Part shown: in pieces, positions 17,686 to 25,826 of the stretch
How the letters are laid out: each line of letters opens with the position of its first letter
Position numbering within the stretch: position 1 is the first letter of the stretch
NCBI GenBank assembly: GCA_944327245.1
Contig: CALVHD010000012.1
Span: forward strand, 1-55,426
Length of the DNA stretch: 55,426 bases
DNA from: Candidatus Gastranaerophilales bacterium
Lineage (GTDB): Bacteria; Cyanobacteriota; Vampirovibrionia; Gastranaerophilales; Gastranaerophilaceae
Direction of reading: 5' to 3'
Program-made: the position numbers and the translations under genes
Notes under the pieces: generated by a model
What the model was told of the DNA's origin: nothing
Database searches by the model: none
The model's input: the letters and a program-made list of their open reading frames with translations, nothing else

Positions 17686-18435
17686 TTATAATTTCATTCT
17701 TTTTTCTTTCATAGCTTCAAAAATTATATTTCTTGCATCCAGCGCCTGTTCTTTTGTTAAAGGAGGAATACCTCTTAAATGGTACTCAAGCCCTAAATTT
17801 TCATATTTTGGTATTGCTAGATCATGATAAGGTAAAACATCAAGCGCTTGAATGTTATTTAAAGTTGCCAAAAATTCACCCAATTGTTTCAAATATTTTT
17901 TATTATATGTAATTGTAGGAACAACAACATGTCTTATCCAAACGGGAATTTGTTTATCTGATAAATATTTTGCAAATTCCAGAATATTTTTATTGGGATG
18001 TCCGGTTAATTTATTGTGTTCATTTGAATCAATATGCTTAATATCAAGCATAACCAAGTCCGTATACTTTAAAAGTTCATCAATTTTTAAAGTATCATAA
18101 GGATTAAATGTAACCCCTGAAGTATCAAGAGCGGTATGAATATTTTTATTTTTTGCCTGTCTGAATAATTCCGTTACAAAATCAATTTGAGCCAAGGGTT
18201 CACCCCCTGTAACCGTCAGACCGCCATTTTTAAGAAATTCTTTTACACTATCATATTTTGAAAGAATTTCATCAACACTCATTTTTTTATTGACATTAAA
18301 ATCCCAAGTATCAGGATTATGACAATATAAACATCTCATCGGGCACCCCTGAACAAACACAACAAAACGTATCCCAGGGCCGTCTACTGTTCCGCAAGAT
18401 TCTATAGAATGAATATTTCCAATTGTTTGAACCAT
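17686..18435 (-). CDS. pflA: Pyruvate formate-lyase-activating enzyme
   Basis: Radical SAM enzyme that installs the glycyl radical on pyruvate formate-lyase. The 249 residues carry the CxxxCxxC cluster motif (Cys31, Cys35, Cys38) after GTVDGPGIRFVVFVQG, then CHNPDTWD and the GGEPL motif. I start at MVQTIGN, which has AAAGG upstream. A longer frame would begin inside the promoter. The substrate enzyme is not in the window, so activation of a related glycyl radical enzyme cannot be excluded. It is convergent with the rubrerythrin gene, sharing its terminator. Confidence 0.88.
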   Translation of the reverse strand: MVQTIGNIHSIESCGTVDGPGIRFVVFVQGCPMRCLYCHNPDTWDFNVNKKMSVDEILSKYDSVKEFLKNGGLTVTGGEPLAQIDFVTELFRQAKNKNIHTALDTSGVTFNPYDTLKIDELLKYTDLVMLDIKHIDSNEHNKLTGHPNKNILEFAKYLSDKQIPVWIRHVVVPTITYNKKYLKQLGEFLATLNNIQALDVLPYHDLAIPKYENLGLEYHLRGIPPLTKEQALDARNIIFEAMKEKRMKL

Positions 18436-18453
18436 TTTTATACCTTTTTTGTG

Positions 18454-18482
18454 ATTATATAACACAAATAACATAATGTAAA
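18454..18482 (-). promoter_or_regulatory. pflA promoter
   Basis: On the minus strand TTTACA (18477-18482), a 17-bp spacer and TATAAT (18454-18459). It is the best sigma-70-type match I see in the window. Confidence 0.65.
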
Positions 18483-18509
18483 CTTTTGTAAAAAATACTT
18501 CATTTATAC

Positions 18510-18537
18510 TAAAGTTTCATTAAATAAAACCCGTAAC
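18510..18537 (+). promoter_or_regulatory. Sigma-28-like (FliA) promoter candidate
   Basis: TAAAGTTT (18510-18517) matches the flagellar -35 consensus in all eight bases. After 12 bases comes CCCGTAAC, which shares the CCG core and one A (4/8) with GCCGATAA. It sits about 25-30 bases before the Shine-Dalgarno of the axial-like gene. The same TAAAGTTT octamer also occurs by chance inside flgI on the opposite strand, so this is suggestive only. Confidence 0.4.
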
Positions 18538-18578
18538 AAATAATATAAATCAAACAAACAATGGAGGCAATGACAATT

Positions 18579-19640
18579 ATGGGTATGGCAGCATCGCAAG
18601 CAAGGTTTCTAGGTTTAACAGCCAGAAAGAGCAACGTTGAATATCAAGGCCAACAAATAAACCAACAAAGAACAGCTTTAGCTAACGAAAGCTCAAATTT
18701 ATATACTCAAATGATGGATTTAACAGTTCCAACTCCTCCATCTACATCTGATTATATGAAAACTTCTTATGTTTTAGAAGATTCAGGCAGTTACGATCAA
18801 AGCGATTATCAAATTACTAATTTAACAAAAACTTACGATAAATCAGGTGAATATTTAATCAATTTAACAACCAAAAAAGAAACAGTTGCTGTAAGCAATG
18901 AAACTTATGATTTTAGCGGAATTGTTAATTCTGTTGACCCAAATTCAGGTGCTGACGTTAAAACAATCCGTATGACAGATAGAACAGATAATAGCAAAAC
19001 TTTATCTTTAAACTATATTGAAGATGATTTAAGTGCTTATGATGATAAAGGTGCGCTATCTGTTACAGCTAATCAAATCTATGAAATTGACCCTTCTAAA
19101 GAGCTTGATGGCTACGAACAATGTGTAAAAGATAATCCTGATATTGCATATTTCTATCAAGATAAAAGCGGCAAAAACCACTTTTTAACCCAAGAAGACC
19201 TAACAAGAATGCTAGCAGGTGATACTGATGAATCTTATTCATTCTCTAACACTTATACATACACTAAAGATGTATCAACTCAAGTTAAAGGTTATGTAGA
19301 AACATCAGAAACAGGTCGTTACAGCACAATTCAAATTCAAGATAATGAAAACTATCCTAATGATTTAAGAGGTAAAACTTTCTCTTTATCAACAGTTCAA
19401 GAAATGGATCAAAATTCATATGATGATGCTTATAACGATTATGAATATCAAAAAGCATTATATGAAAAATCTATTTCAGATATCAACGCTCAAACAGAAC
19501 AAATTCAAAAGAAAGACCAACAACTTGAATTAAGATTAGACCAATTAGATACTGAACAAAACGCAATCGCAACCGAAATGGATTCAGTAACAAAAGTTAT
19601 TGAAGATAACGTTGAAAAAACTTTCAAAATATTCGCATAA
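18579..19640 (+). CDS. Lineage-specific protein with axial-protein-like layout (MGMAASQARF type)
   Basis: I know no assigned function. The 353 residues consist of an N-terminal helical segment (MGMAASQARFLGLTARKSNV, then a Gln/Asn-rich stretch to about residue 50), a beta-rich middle, and a C-terminal coiled coil rich in Gln, Asp and Leu (about 285-353). Terminal helices flanking a variable centre are the layout of flagellin, FlgL and other secreted axial proteins. No signal peptide. I chose the ATG at 18579: GGAGG at 18563-18567 lies 11 bases upstream and itself overlaps an earlier in-frame ATG (18561). It is next to the flagellar operon and behind a sigma-28-like promoter. A secreted flagellum-associated role is inference. 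Confidence 0.75.
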   Translation: MGMAASQARFLGLTARKSNVEYQGQQINQQRTALANESSNLYTQMMDLTVPTPPSTSDYMKTSYVLEDSGSYDQSDYQITNLTKTYDKSGEYLINLTTKKETVAVSNETYDFSGIVNSVDPNSGADVKTIRMTDRTDNSKTLSLNYIEDDLSAYDDKGALSVTANQIYEIDPSKELDGYEQCVKDNPDIAYFYQDKSGKNHFLTQEDLTRMLAGDTDESYSFSNTYTYTKDVSTQVKGYVETSETGRYSTIQIQDNENYPNDLRGKTFSLSTVQEMDQNSYDDAYNDYEYQKALYEKSISDINAQTEQIQKKDQQLELRLDQLDTEQNAIATEMDSVTKVIEDNVEKTFKIFA

Positions 19641-19648
19641 AAGCAATT

Positions 19649-19675
19649 AAAAGGCGGACAAAAGCCGCCTTTTTT
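19649..19675 (+). terminator. Terminator of the axial-like gene
   Basis: A 9-bp stem (AAAAGGCGG with CCGCCTTTT, 7-nt loop) followed by further Ts. Confidence 0.9.
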
Positions 19676-19728
19676 ATCGTCCATTTATATTATTTTGTAG
19701 AAAAAATCAATCTTAGGGTTTATAATAT

Positions 19729-19757
19729 TAAAAAAAGCTCCTTAATAAATTAAGGAG
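19729..19757 (-). terminator. Terminator of the flagellar operon
   Basis: An 8-bp stem (19738-19745 with 19750-19757, loop TAAA on the plus strand). On the minus strand the hairpin is followed by GC and a run of Ts. It lies 30 bases beyond the flgL stop. Confidence 0.8.
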
Positions 19758-19786
19758 AAATAATGGTAAGTTAAACTTTTATTTTA

Positions 19787-20698
19787 TTAGATGTAATCTA
19801 ATAATGATACGCCTTGTAGAACCATAGAGCCTATTTGATAACTCATCTGCAAAGAGTTTTGAGCATTAGAAAGCTCTGTTGCCACTTTTATTATATCTAT
19901 GTCTTCTAAATCGGATTTATCCTCTGTTAGAGAAACAATAGTTGATTCATTAATAGATTTAGTAGAATCAAGCTTTGTAACTAAAGCAGAAACACTACCT
20001 TGTGCTTTAGTTACATTATTGCTTGTGTCATCTAATATTTTTAATTTTTCTCTGATTGCATTATAATCAAGGTCATCTGCATTTAGTAAATCATCCAATT
20101 CTTTCATTTGACTGAAAAAATTATTAACATCATCATTTGACCCCATAATATCTTCACCAACAACATTATAAGTAAATGTAGTATCTTCAGATATCGTCAG
20201 GTTTCTTTTTCCGCCATTAGATGATGAACCTTGATAAGTGATGTTTCCATCTACATCTTCAGAATATGGCATAGTTTCGGTATATGTACCTGAAAAAATA
20301 TAATTATCCATATACTTTGTATTCATTTTATCCATAATGGTTGCAACTCTTTGCTTTATTTCAGTTGCAATAGCTTTAGCTGAATCAGGAGTAGTTGCTC
20401 CGTTTGCAGCTTCCACAACAAGAGAATTAATGGCCGTTACCTCATCTTGAATATCGCCTAAAGTATCATAAGCTAAATTCATCTCGTTTGTTGCAGCTTC
20501 AATATTACTTTGGTATAAATTCAACTTAGATAATTGCTCATTTAATTTTAAAACTCTTGTAGCGTCAACAGGATTTTCGGAAACTTTTGTAAAATTCTTA
20601 CCTGATGAAATTTTATTTATAATATCAGCATAATTATTATATGCTCCATTCATTGAGCCTGTTGCAATGTTTGTAATTGTAGAAGTTGCTATACGCAT
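19787..20698 (-). CDS. flgL: Hook-filament junction protein FlgL
   Basis: Second junction protein between hook and filament, exported through the flagellar apparatus. The 303 residues start MRIATSTITNIATGSMNGAY and contain the flagellin-type N-terminal helix with SGKNFTKVSENPVDATRVL, plus a C-terminal helix with LSNAQNSLQMSYQIGS. The middle carries the FSGTYTETMPY segment typical of FlgL. Shine-Dalgarno AAAGGA. It is the last gene of the operon, followed by a terminator. Flagellin is the alternative, but the position after flgK and the sequence favour FlgL. Confidence 0.92.
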   Translation of the reverse strand: MRIATSTITNIATGSMNGAYNNYADIINKISSGKNFTKVSENPVDATRVLKLNEQLSKLNLYQSNIEAATNEMNLAYDTLGDIQDEVTAINSLVVEAANGATTPDSAKAIATEIKQRVATIMDKMNTKYMDNYIFSGTYTETMPYSEDVDGNITYQGSSSNGGKRNLTISEDTTFTYNVVGEDIMGSNDDVNNFFSQMKELDDLLNADDLDYNAIREKLKILDDTSNNVTKAQGSVSALVTKLDSTKSINESTIVSLTEDKSDLEDIDIIKVATELSNAQNSLQMSYQIGSMVLQGVSLLDYI

Positions 20699-20718
20699 AA
20701 TAAAAATCCTTTTTTATT

Positions 20719-22266
20719 TTATACCATATTAATAACTACACCAAATAAATCGTTCACGGTTGAAAAAAGCTTGGCTGAAGCTTCATATGCCCTTTGAAAT
20801 CTAATCATATCGGACAATTCTTCATCAAGATTTACACCGATTAAATTTGTAAAATTCATTGCGCTGGAATCAGCTATATCTTGGTATGTATCTGCTTTTG
20901 AAGCAATATTTGATGCATCAAGTCCGTTTTTAGCTGCATTATTAATTAAAAATTGAGATAATGTGCAATTATTGTTGCCGCCGCCATAAGAACATATTTT
21001 AGCATTTTGCAAGGCAGTAATTTCAGTAGCATTATCAGAATTTCCGATTGCATTAACCCAACCAGGGTCAACAGCACCTGTTTCATCTTTAAAATTATTT
21101 AAATCAATTCTTGCAGCGCTTACTAAAAACGGATTTTGAACAATATTACTATTTACTTTTATATTCGAAGCATTAATTACTCCTGAACCGTCAGAAGCTA
21201 CAAACATAGCTTCGGTTGCTTTTTCTAAAATTATGTTTCCATCAACATCCGTTGTTAAAGATGCTGCAAAAACATCACCGTTATCATAAGTTTGAATACC
21301 GTTTAGGGCATTTGCAAATGCAGTTGCTGCGCTATTTAGCGCTTCTTTCATATCATTAACATTTGCAAATTTATCACCGGATCCATTTAAAAAGTCAATA
21401 TATGCTTTCATTGAACCTGATTTAATAGAATCATTTACACCATTTTCAATAATATAAGCTTCGTTTTCCGTTGATTGCAAGCTGAACTTAACCGCATTAT
21501 CTTTATCTTGAGGGTCATATTGAGCATTCAGAGTATATTTTTGTTCACAACCCTGAACAACTGCAACATTTCCGATATATACGTTAACCGTTCCATTTGC
21601 ATTTTTATCCGTTGTAACATCAATATAATTAGATAGTTCTTCTAAAATACTATCAATTTGAGTTTGAGTAGAAGAGCCTTGGTTGTTTTTAATGTGCGCT
21701 TCATTGGCATCTGCCAAATTTTTCAATAATGAATTTACAATTTGAGTATTTGTTTGAACAGTATCAAAAGTATCTTGTTGTAAATTATCATATTTTTTTG
21801 AAACTTCATTAAATTTATCACACACATTTTGAGCAGCCAGAACATATTGCTGTCTTATAGACATATCTGTCGGGTATTTTTCCAAATTAGCCGCAGCTGT
21901 ATAAAATTCATTTAAAAGATTATTTAAGCCGTTATCTCCTAAATCATCAGCTATATCTTCTAAACCGCTTAAAGCATCATTTAAAGTATTATAATATTGG
22001 GCATCAGAATTGGTTGAAAGCTTATCTCTAAAAGCTCCATCATTGGCATAATCACTCAATGAAGAAATAGAAGCACCATTCATGCCCTTTATGGTAGAAA
22101 TTACACCATTACAATTTGTTGTATATTCGTTTGTTTGAAAATCTACTCTTTGCCTTCTGTAGCCTTCAACATTAACATTGGCAATATTTTGAGAAACAAC
22201 AGTCATAGCATACTGGTTGTTTTTCAAAGAACCTAAGGCAATATTCATACTTTGATTAAGCGACAT
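20719..22266 (-). CDS. flgK: Hook-associated protein FlgK
   Basis: First hook-filament junction protein, 515 residues. The N-terminal heptad region holds the axial-protein motif VVSQNIANVNVEGYRRQRVD. The C-terminus has GVNLDEELSDMIRFQRAYEASAKLF, the axial C-terminal motif. The centre has the FlgK-type NDMKEALNSAATAFANALN segment. There is no cleavable signal; export is by the flagellar type III machine. FlgN, its likely chaperone, is encoded just upstream. Shine-Dalgarno AAAGGA. Confidence 0.95.
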   Translation of the reverse strand: MSLNQSMNIALGSLKNNQYAMTVVSQNIANVNVEGYRRQRVDFQTNEYTTNCNGVISTIKGMNGASISSLSDYANDGAFRDKLSTNSDAQYYNTLNDALSGLEDIADDLGDNGLNNLLNEFYTAAANLEKYPTDMSIRQQYVLAAQNVCDKFNEVSKKYDNLQQDTFDTVQTNTQIVNSLLKNLADANEAHIKNNQGSSTQTQIDSILEELSNYIDVTTDKNANGTVNVYIGNVAVVQGCEQKYTLNAQYDPQDKDNAVKFSLQSTENEAYIIENGVNDSIKSGSMKAYIDFLNGSGDKFANVNDMKEALNSAATAFANALNGIQTYDNGDVFAASLTTDVDGNIILEKATEAMFVASDGSGVINASNIKVNSNIVQNPFLVSAARIDLNNFKDETGAVDPGWVNAIGNSDNATEITALQNAKICSYGGGNNNCTLSQFLINNAAKNGLDASNIASKADTYQDIADSSAMNFTNLIGVNLDEELSDMIRFQRAYEASAKLFSTVNDLFGVVINMV

Positions 22267-22284
22267 AACAATAAATCCTTTTAA

Positions 22285-22680
22285 TTATGCTTCTTCCGTG
22301 ATTGATGATATATCTAAACTCTCGCTATTAGCGCAGCTTTCTCCTTTAGAATTATATGAAGAATTTTCCTGCTGCACTATATTTAAAATACCAGATAATA
22401 TATTATTTATAACACCCAAAGAGTGTTTTATTAAGATTTCGTTATTTTCTTGTATTGTTTTTATTTCTTGACCAAGAGCCTTAAGCTCTTTTTTTTGTTC
22501 GTCCGTAAAGCTGTTTTGAATATTTGCCAAGTCAAATTTTTTAATTTGCTCACTCAATTCAATCGTCATTTCGTCCGTTGTGTTTAATTCATCAAGATTT
22601 TTTTTAATGATTGCTTGTTTTTTTTGAATTAAAACATCTTTTAATTTACTGTATATTTCAAATATTTCACTGTAACTCAT
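22285..22680 (-). CDS. flgN: FlgN-like flagellar export chaperone
   Basis: Small, highly helical protein of 131 residues. Its sequence (EIYSKLKDVLIQKKQAIIKK, then a long coiled coil) and its position immediately before flgK fit FlgN, the cytoplasmic chaperone that delivers FlgK and FlgL to the export gate. Identity rests mostly on position and helical character, because FlgN sequences diverge quickly. It ends in a Ser/Asn/Glu-rich tail. Confidence 0.7.
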   Translation of the reverse strand: MSYSEIFEIYSKLKDVLIQKKQAIIKKNLDELNTTDEMTIELSEQIKKFDLANIQNSFTDEQKKELKALGQEIKTIQENNEILIKHSLGVINNILSGILNIVQQENSSYNSKGESCANSESLDISSITEEA

Positions 22681-22692
22681 TAATTCCCCTAT

Positions 22693-23007
22693 TTAAGCAG
22701 AATAATCTGCTATTACACTTCTGCCATACATTAGACCATAATTTATATCATCAATTGATAAATTTTCGCCCATTTGATTTGCGTATTTTTGAATTTCTTC
22801 AACATCTATCCTGCGCCCCTGTTTATCTAAATTTTGCTGAACCTCCTGTTCATTTAAAAGGGCAATATCATCCTTCTTAAAATCTTCAGCATTTGTTTCA
22901 CTTGTTTCCATAGAGGCCTTAAAAGCTCTATTGGCACTATTTAAATTAATTTTTGAAACAGAATTTATGTTTATTGAAGATATTTGAGAATTATTATTGA
23001 TATCCAT
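22693..23007 (-). CDS. Possible FlgM-like anti-sigma factor
   Basis: Unassigned 104-residue protein between the flgJ-type and flgN genes, where many bacteria place flgM. The first half is disordered and Ser/Asn-rich. The second half has VEEIQKYANQMGE followed by SIDDINYGLMYGRSVIADYS. That loosely follows the FlgM pattern (V..I...A..G.Y.ID...IA..L) that binds sigma-28. The match is weak, and it could be a lineage-specific flagellar protein. Shine-Dalgarno AAAGG. If FlgM, it would be secreted to release sigma-28, fitting the sigma-28-like promoter at 18510. Confidence 0.45.
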   Translation of the reverse strand: MDINNNSQISSININSVSKINLNSANRAFKASMETSETNAEDFKKDDIALLNEQEVQQNLDKQGRRIDVEEIQKYANQMGENLSIDDINYGLMYGRSVIADYSA

Positions 23008-23009
23008 TT

Positions 23010-23345
23010 TTAACCTTTAACAGTCTTTTCTAATTGTGTATACAATTGTTTAGCTATACCCAAACTTGTTTGAGGATTATTGGCAATATTTCTTGCAATA
23101 TCATTATACATAAATGATTTTAAGTTATCCATATATTTAGATTCTTGAAATAAAGACCCCTCTTTATCCACTGTTTTATCGAGTTCATGTAACATTTTTG
23201 CAACAAATATAGATTCAAACTCTTTTGAAACTTTTTCTAATTGTTCTTTTTCATTTTTTGATGTTCTTTTAATATTATCGATTTCAGCTAAATCAGAGCT
23301 GTTTTGAAAATAACTTGAACCGATTGAGTTAACATAATTATCCAC
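23010..23345 (-). CDS. flgJ: Flagellar rod-binding protein (FlgJ N-terminal domain)
   Basis: Rod assembly protein of 111 residues. The segment LEKVSKEFESIFVAKMLHELDKTV, followed by FMYNDIARNIANNPQTSLGIAKQLY, is the rod-binding domain of FlgJ. The peptidoglycan hydrolase domain found in enterobacterial FlgJ is absent. A separate lytic transglycosylase opens this operon at 28180 and may supply it. The start is GTG (23343-23345), overlapping the flgI stop by one base, with GAGGTGAT as Shine-Dalgarno. Confidence 0.88.
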   Translation of the reverse strand: MDNYVNSIGSSYFQNSSDLAEIDNIKRTSKNEKEQLEKVSKEFESIFVAKMLHELDKTVDKEGSLFQESKYMDNLKSFMYNDIARNIANNPQTSLGIAKQLYTQLEKTVKG

Positions 23346-24463
23346 TATATCACCTCGATTTCTGCTTGAAGACTGCCTGCTGATGATAACGCCTGTAAAA
23401 TTGCTATTAAATCAAGAGGAGTAACACCGATATTATTTAAAGCGCTAACTAAATCAGATAAACTTGAATTAGCTTCCATTTCAATTAAAGAGCCTTGTTT
23501 TTCGGTTATTTGAATAGCAGCATTTTGCTGAATTGCAGTTTGTCCTTGGGCTAAAGGATTAGGCTGTACTACTTCGTTTTGAGTTTGAATTGTAATAGTA
23601 ATTCCGCCATGGGCAATAGCTGCAGGCATTAGTTTGGTATTTCCTCCTATAACAATCGTTCCTGTTCTTTCATTAACAACCACTTTTGCTTTTTCTGAAA
23701 TTGCTCCGACAACCTGATTTTCAATTAAAGATAAAAATGTTACTCTGTCATTTTTATATCTTTGAGGAATTGTAACTCTAACAGCACCACCATCAATAGC
23801 TTGCGCCGGTGCAACTCTGGTTGAGATTGTTTTAGATATTCTGCTTGCCATAGTATAATCCGCTTTATCTAAAAGCAAAGTCAAACTTGTTTCATCACCT
23901 ATTGTAGATAAAATATCACGTTCAACTATACCGCCATTTGGAACTCTCCCTGTAGTAGTAACACCCTTTGAAGCACTTGCTCCTCCTTGAGAGGCTCTAA
24001 TACCACCAACTGTAACAGGACCTTGTGCTACAGCTACAATTTCACCATTTGGCGCTCTCAATTGAGTTTGAACCAAGACTCCGCCTGCAAGACTCTTAGC
24101 ATCAGCCATAGCAGACACGGTAACATCAATTTTATCTCCTTCTTTAGCAAAAGGAGGAATATTAGCAGTAACAATAACAGCAGCAGAAGTACCCTTTTGA
24201 ATATAGTTTGATTGGTCAATAACAGTACCCAACGCCAATAACATTTGCTGGCTTGTCATTTGAGTATGACGAGAATTATCACCTGTATTTTGTAAACCAA
24301 CCACAAGCCCATAACCCACAACTTGGTTTTCTCTAATTCCTTTAACATGAGTTATATCTTTTATTCTTAAAGTTTGCTCTGAAATTGCCTTAACTTCACT
24401 TGCAAATCCAAAGAAAATCATAAGAATTAATAATATTGCCGCTGTTATTTTTTTATTTTTCAT
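23345..24463 (-). CDS. flgI: Flagellar P-ring protein FlgI
   Basis: Periplasmic P-ring subunit in peptidoglycan. The predicted 372 residues start with a signal peptide (MKNKK, hydrophobic stretch, cleavage near VKA-IS), then the conserved RIKDITHVKGIRENQVVGYG and LVVGLQNTGD region. NERTGTIVIGG and the C-terminal ALNNIGVTPLDLIAILQAL are also present. I start at the ATG at 24463 because AGGA lies eight bases upstream; an ATG three codons earlier touches that AGGA. FlgA, needed for P-ring assembly, is encoded two genes upstream. It indicates a diderm flagellum. Confidence 0.96.
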   Translation of the reverse strand: MKNKKITAAILLILMIFFGFASEVKAISEQTLRIKDITHVKGIRENQVVGYGLVVGLQNTGDNSRHTQMTSQQMLLALGTVIDQSNYIQKGTSAAVIVTANIPPFAKEGDKIDVTVSAMADAKSLAGGVLVQTQLRAPNGEIVAVAQGPVTVGGIRASQGGASASKGVTTTGRVPNGGIVERDILSTIGDETSLTLLLDKADYTMASRISKTISTRVAPAQAIDGGAVRVTIPQRYKNDRVTFLSLIENQVVGAISEKAKVVVNERTGTIVIGGNTKLMPAAIAHGGITITIQTQNEVVQPNPLAQGQTAIQQNAAIQITEKQGSLIEMEANSSLSDLVSALNNIGVTPLDLIAILQALSSAGSLQAEIEVI

Positions 24464-24480
24464 ATCTGTCATCCTATATA

Positions 24481-25086
24481 TTAGAATATTGTTCTTATTG
24501 TTCTGTTTAAGATACCTTCATTTTGACCACGAGAAACAGTACCTGCACCATTCATGGCAAATTGAAGATTAGCTACTTGGCTTGAATAAATTTCACCTGA
24601 CTGATTAATCCATTTAGGATCAACGATTCCTGAAATAATCAAATCAAGCCTTTCATTTTGATTAACTAAACTTTTTTTACCTTGCACTAATAAATTGCCA
24701 TTAGGTAAAACCTGTACAACTTGTGCTACAACTACGTCTGATAATGTAAGACTTCTTGATAATTGAGTTTGTCCTTGGACATCCAAAGTGCCGTCTGTTC
24801 CGTTTAGCGCACCTTTTAATTTTGTTTTAAAAATTATGTTAATAGCATTTGTGAAATTTTCGGCTAAAGAACTTGATTTTTGGGTATTATAGGCTCCTGT
24901 ATCCACCATATTAGGTGCTTCATCAATAACTATTGAAACTAAATCCCCAACTCCTCTTGCTCTTACTGATGAATACAGTGCTCTGGGTTCAATGACTGCA
25001 TTTTGAGAAGCATTCAAAGAAAACAAACTTTCTGCATGCACCGATATTGTTGATAAAATTATTAAAGACACCATTAACTTTTTCAT
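24481..25086 (-). CDS. flgH: Flagellar L-ring protein FlgH without lipobox
   Basis: Outer-membrane L-ring subunit, 201 residues. Family motifs include RARGVGDLVSIVIDE, LPNGNLLVQGKK, ISGIVDPKWI and a C-terminal GILNRTIRTIF. Usual FlgH is a lipoprotein anchored through a cysteine after the signal peptide. Here the signal peptide ends SVHA-ES and the whole protein contains no cysteine, so it cannot be lipidated. Shine-Dalgarno AAGGAT. It lies between flgA and flgI. Assembly may rely on protein contacts alone. Confidence 0.94.
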   Translation of the reverse strand: MKKLMVSLIILSTISVHAESLFSLNASQNAVIEPRALYSSVRARGVGDLVSIVIDEAPNMVDTGAYNTQKSSSLAENFTNAINIIFKTKLKGALNGTDGTLDVQGQTQLSRSLTLSDVVVAQVVQVLPNGNLLVQGKKSLVNQNERLDLIISGIVDPKWINQSGEIYSSQVANLQFAMNGAGTVSRGQNEGILNRTIRTIF

Positions 25087-25088
25087 TT

Positions 25089-25811
25089 TTATATCCTTAC
25101 TATAACCTCTGATGATGAATGCACTATTGCATTATATGTTTTATTGTACGTATTTGAGCGAACAGGTATAGATTCGCCCATTGCACCTTCTTTAAGAGCT
25201 TTGCCTTGCAATCTGATTTTTAAACCTTTACTTGATAAAAATACAATATCTACCATAGAATTTTTTGCTATAACAGACTTTTCTTTAACCCCGTTAGACA
25301 AAATTATGCTCCCTTTTGGAAAATTTCTTTTTGCAATAAAATTTGAAATATTAGAACTATAAGTATTTCCCAAAAATCTTGAAATTTCTTTTTTAGCTAA
25401 GATTGTATTTTTATTATTTATCTCACCATTAAAAGGAATTTGTTCATTAGCTACTAAAACATCTTTATATATAAGAGTTTGAACATTTATATTGATAACT
25501 TTAACAACATTATTAAAGCCATCTTTTATAACCACTCTTTTATATGAATTAGGATTAAATGTTGTTTGTTGATTAATTATTTCAACTTTAGGAATTGAAT
25601 TATCTCTTGTGATTATATTTTCTTTTGGAATACCTTGAATGTTAACCTTGATTTCAGCATTATATGAAGACAGTGCCTTTTTTGCTTCATTTAAAGCTTT
25701 TGTTTTTACAATTGAATTTAGATTGTCATAAGTTAAACAATAGCAAAAAGCGCTCTGTGTCATTAAGATAAGAGTTAAAAATAATATTAAATTTTTAAAC
25801 ATCTTTTTCAT
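25089..25811 (-). CDS. flgA: Flagella basal body P-ring formation protein FlgA
   Basis: Periplasmic chaperone for P-ring assembly. The 240 residues start with a signal peptide (hydrophobic stretch NLILFLTLILMTQSAF). A SAF-like domain and the C-terminal module follow, with NFPKGSIILSNGVKEKSVIAK and IRLQGKALKEGAMGESIPVR, then SNTYNKTYNAIVHSSSEVIV, the last of these typical of FlgA C-termini. The N-terminal region is divergent. It is located between flgG and flgH, the usual order. Confidence 0.9.
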   Translation of the reverse strand: MKKMFKNLILFLTLILMTQSAFCYCLTYDNLNSIVKTKALNEAKKALSSYNAEIKVNIQGIPKENIITRDNSIPKVEIINQQTTFNPNSYKRVVIKDGFNNVVKVININVQTLIYKDVLVANEQIPFNGEINNKNTILAKKEISRFLGNTYSSNISNFIAKRNFPKGSIILSNGVKEKSVIAKNSMVDIVFLSSKGLKIRLQGKALKEGAMGESIPVRSNTYNKTYNAIVHSSSEVIVRI

Positions 25812-25826
25812 GCTTCAATTTTCAAC

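Noticed and set aside
24365-24395. TAAAGTTT, 11 bases, GCCTTAAC on the plus strand
   Set aside because: It lies inside flgI on the opposite strand with no gene downstream in that direction. It shows how often such matches arise by chance.
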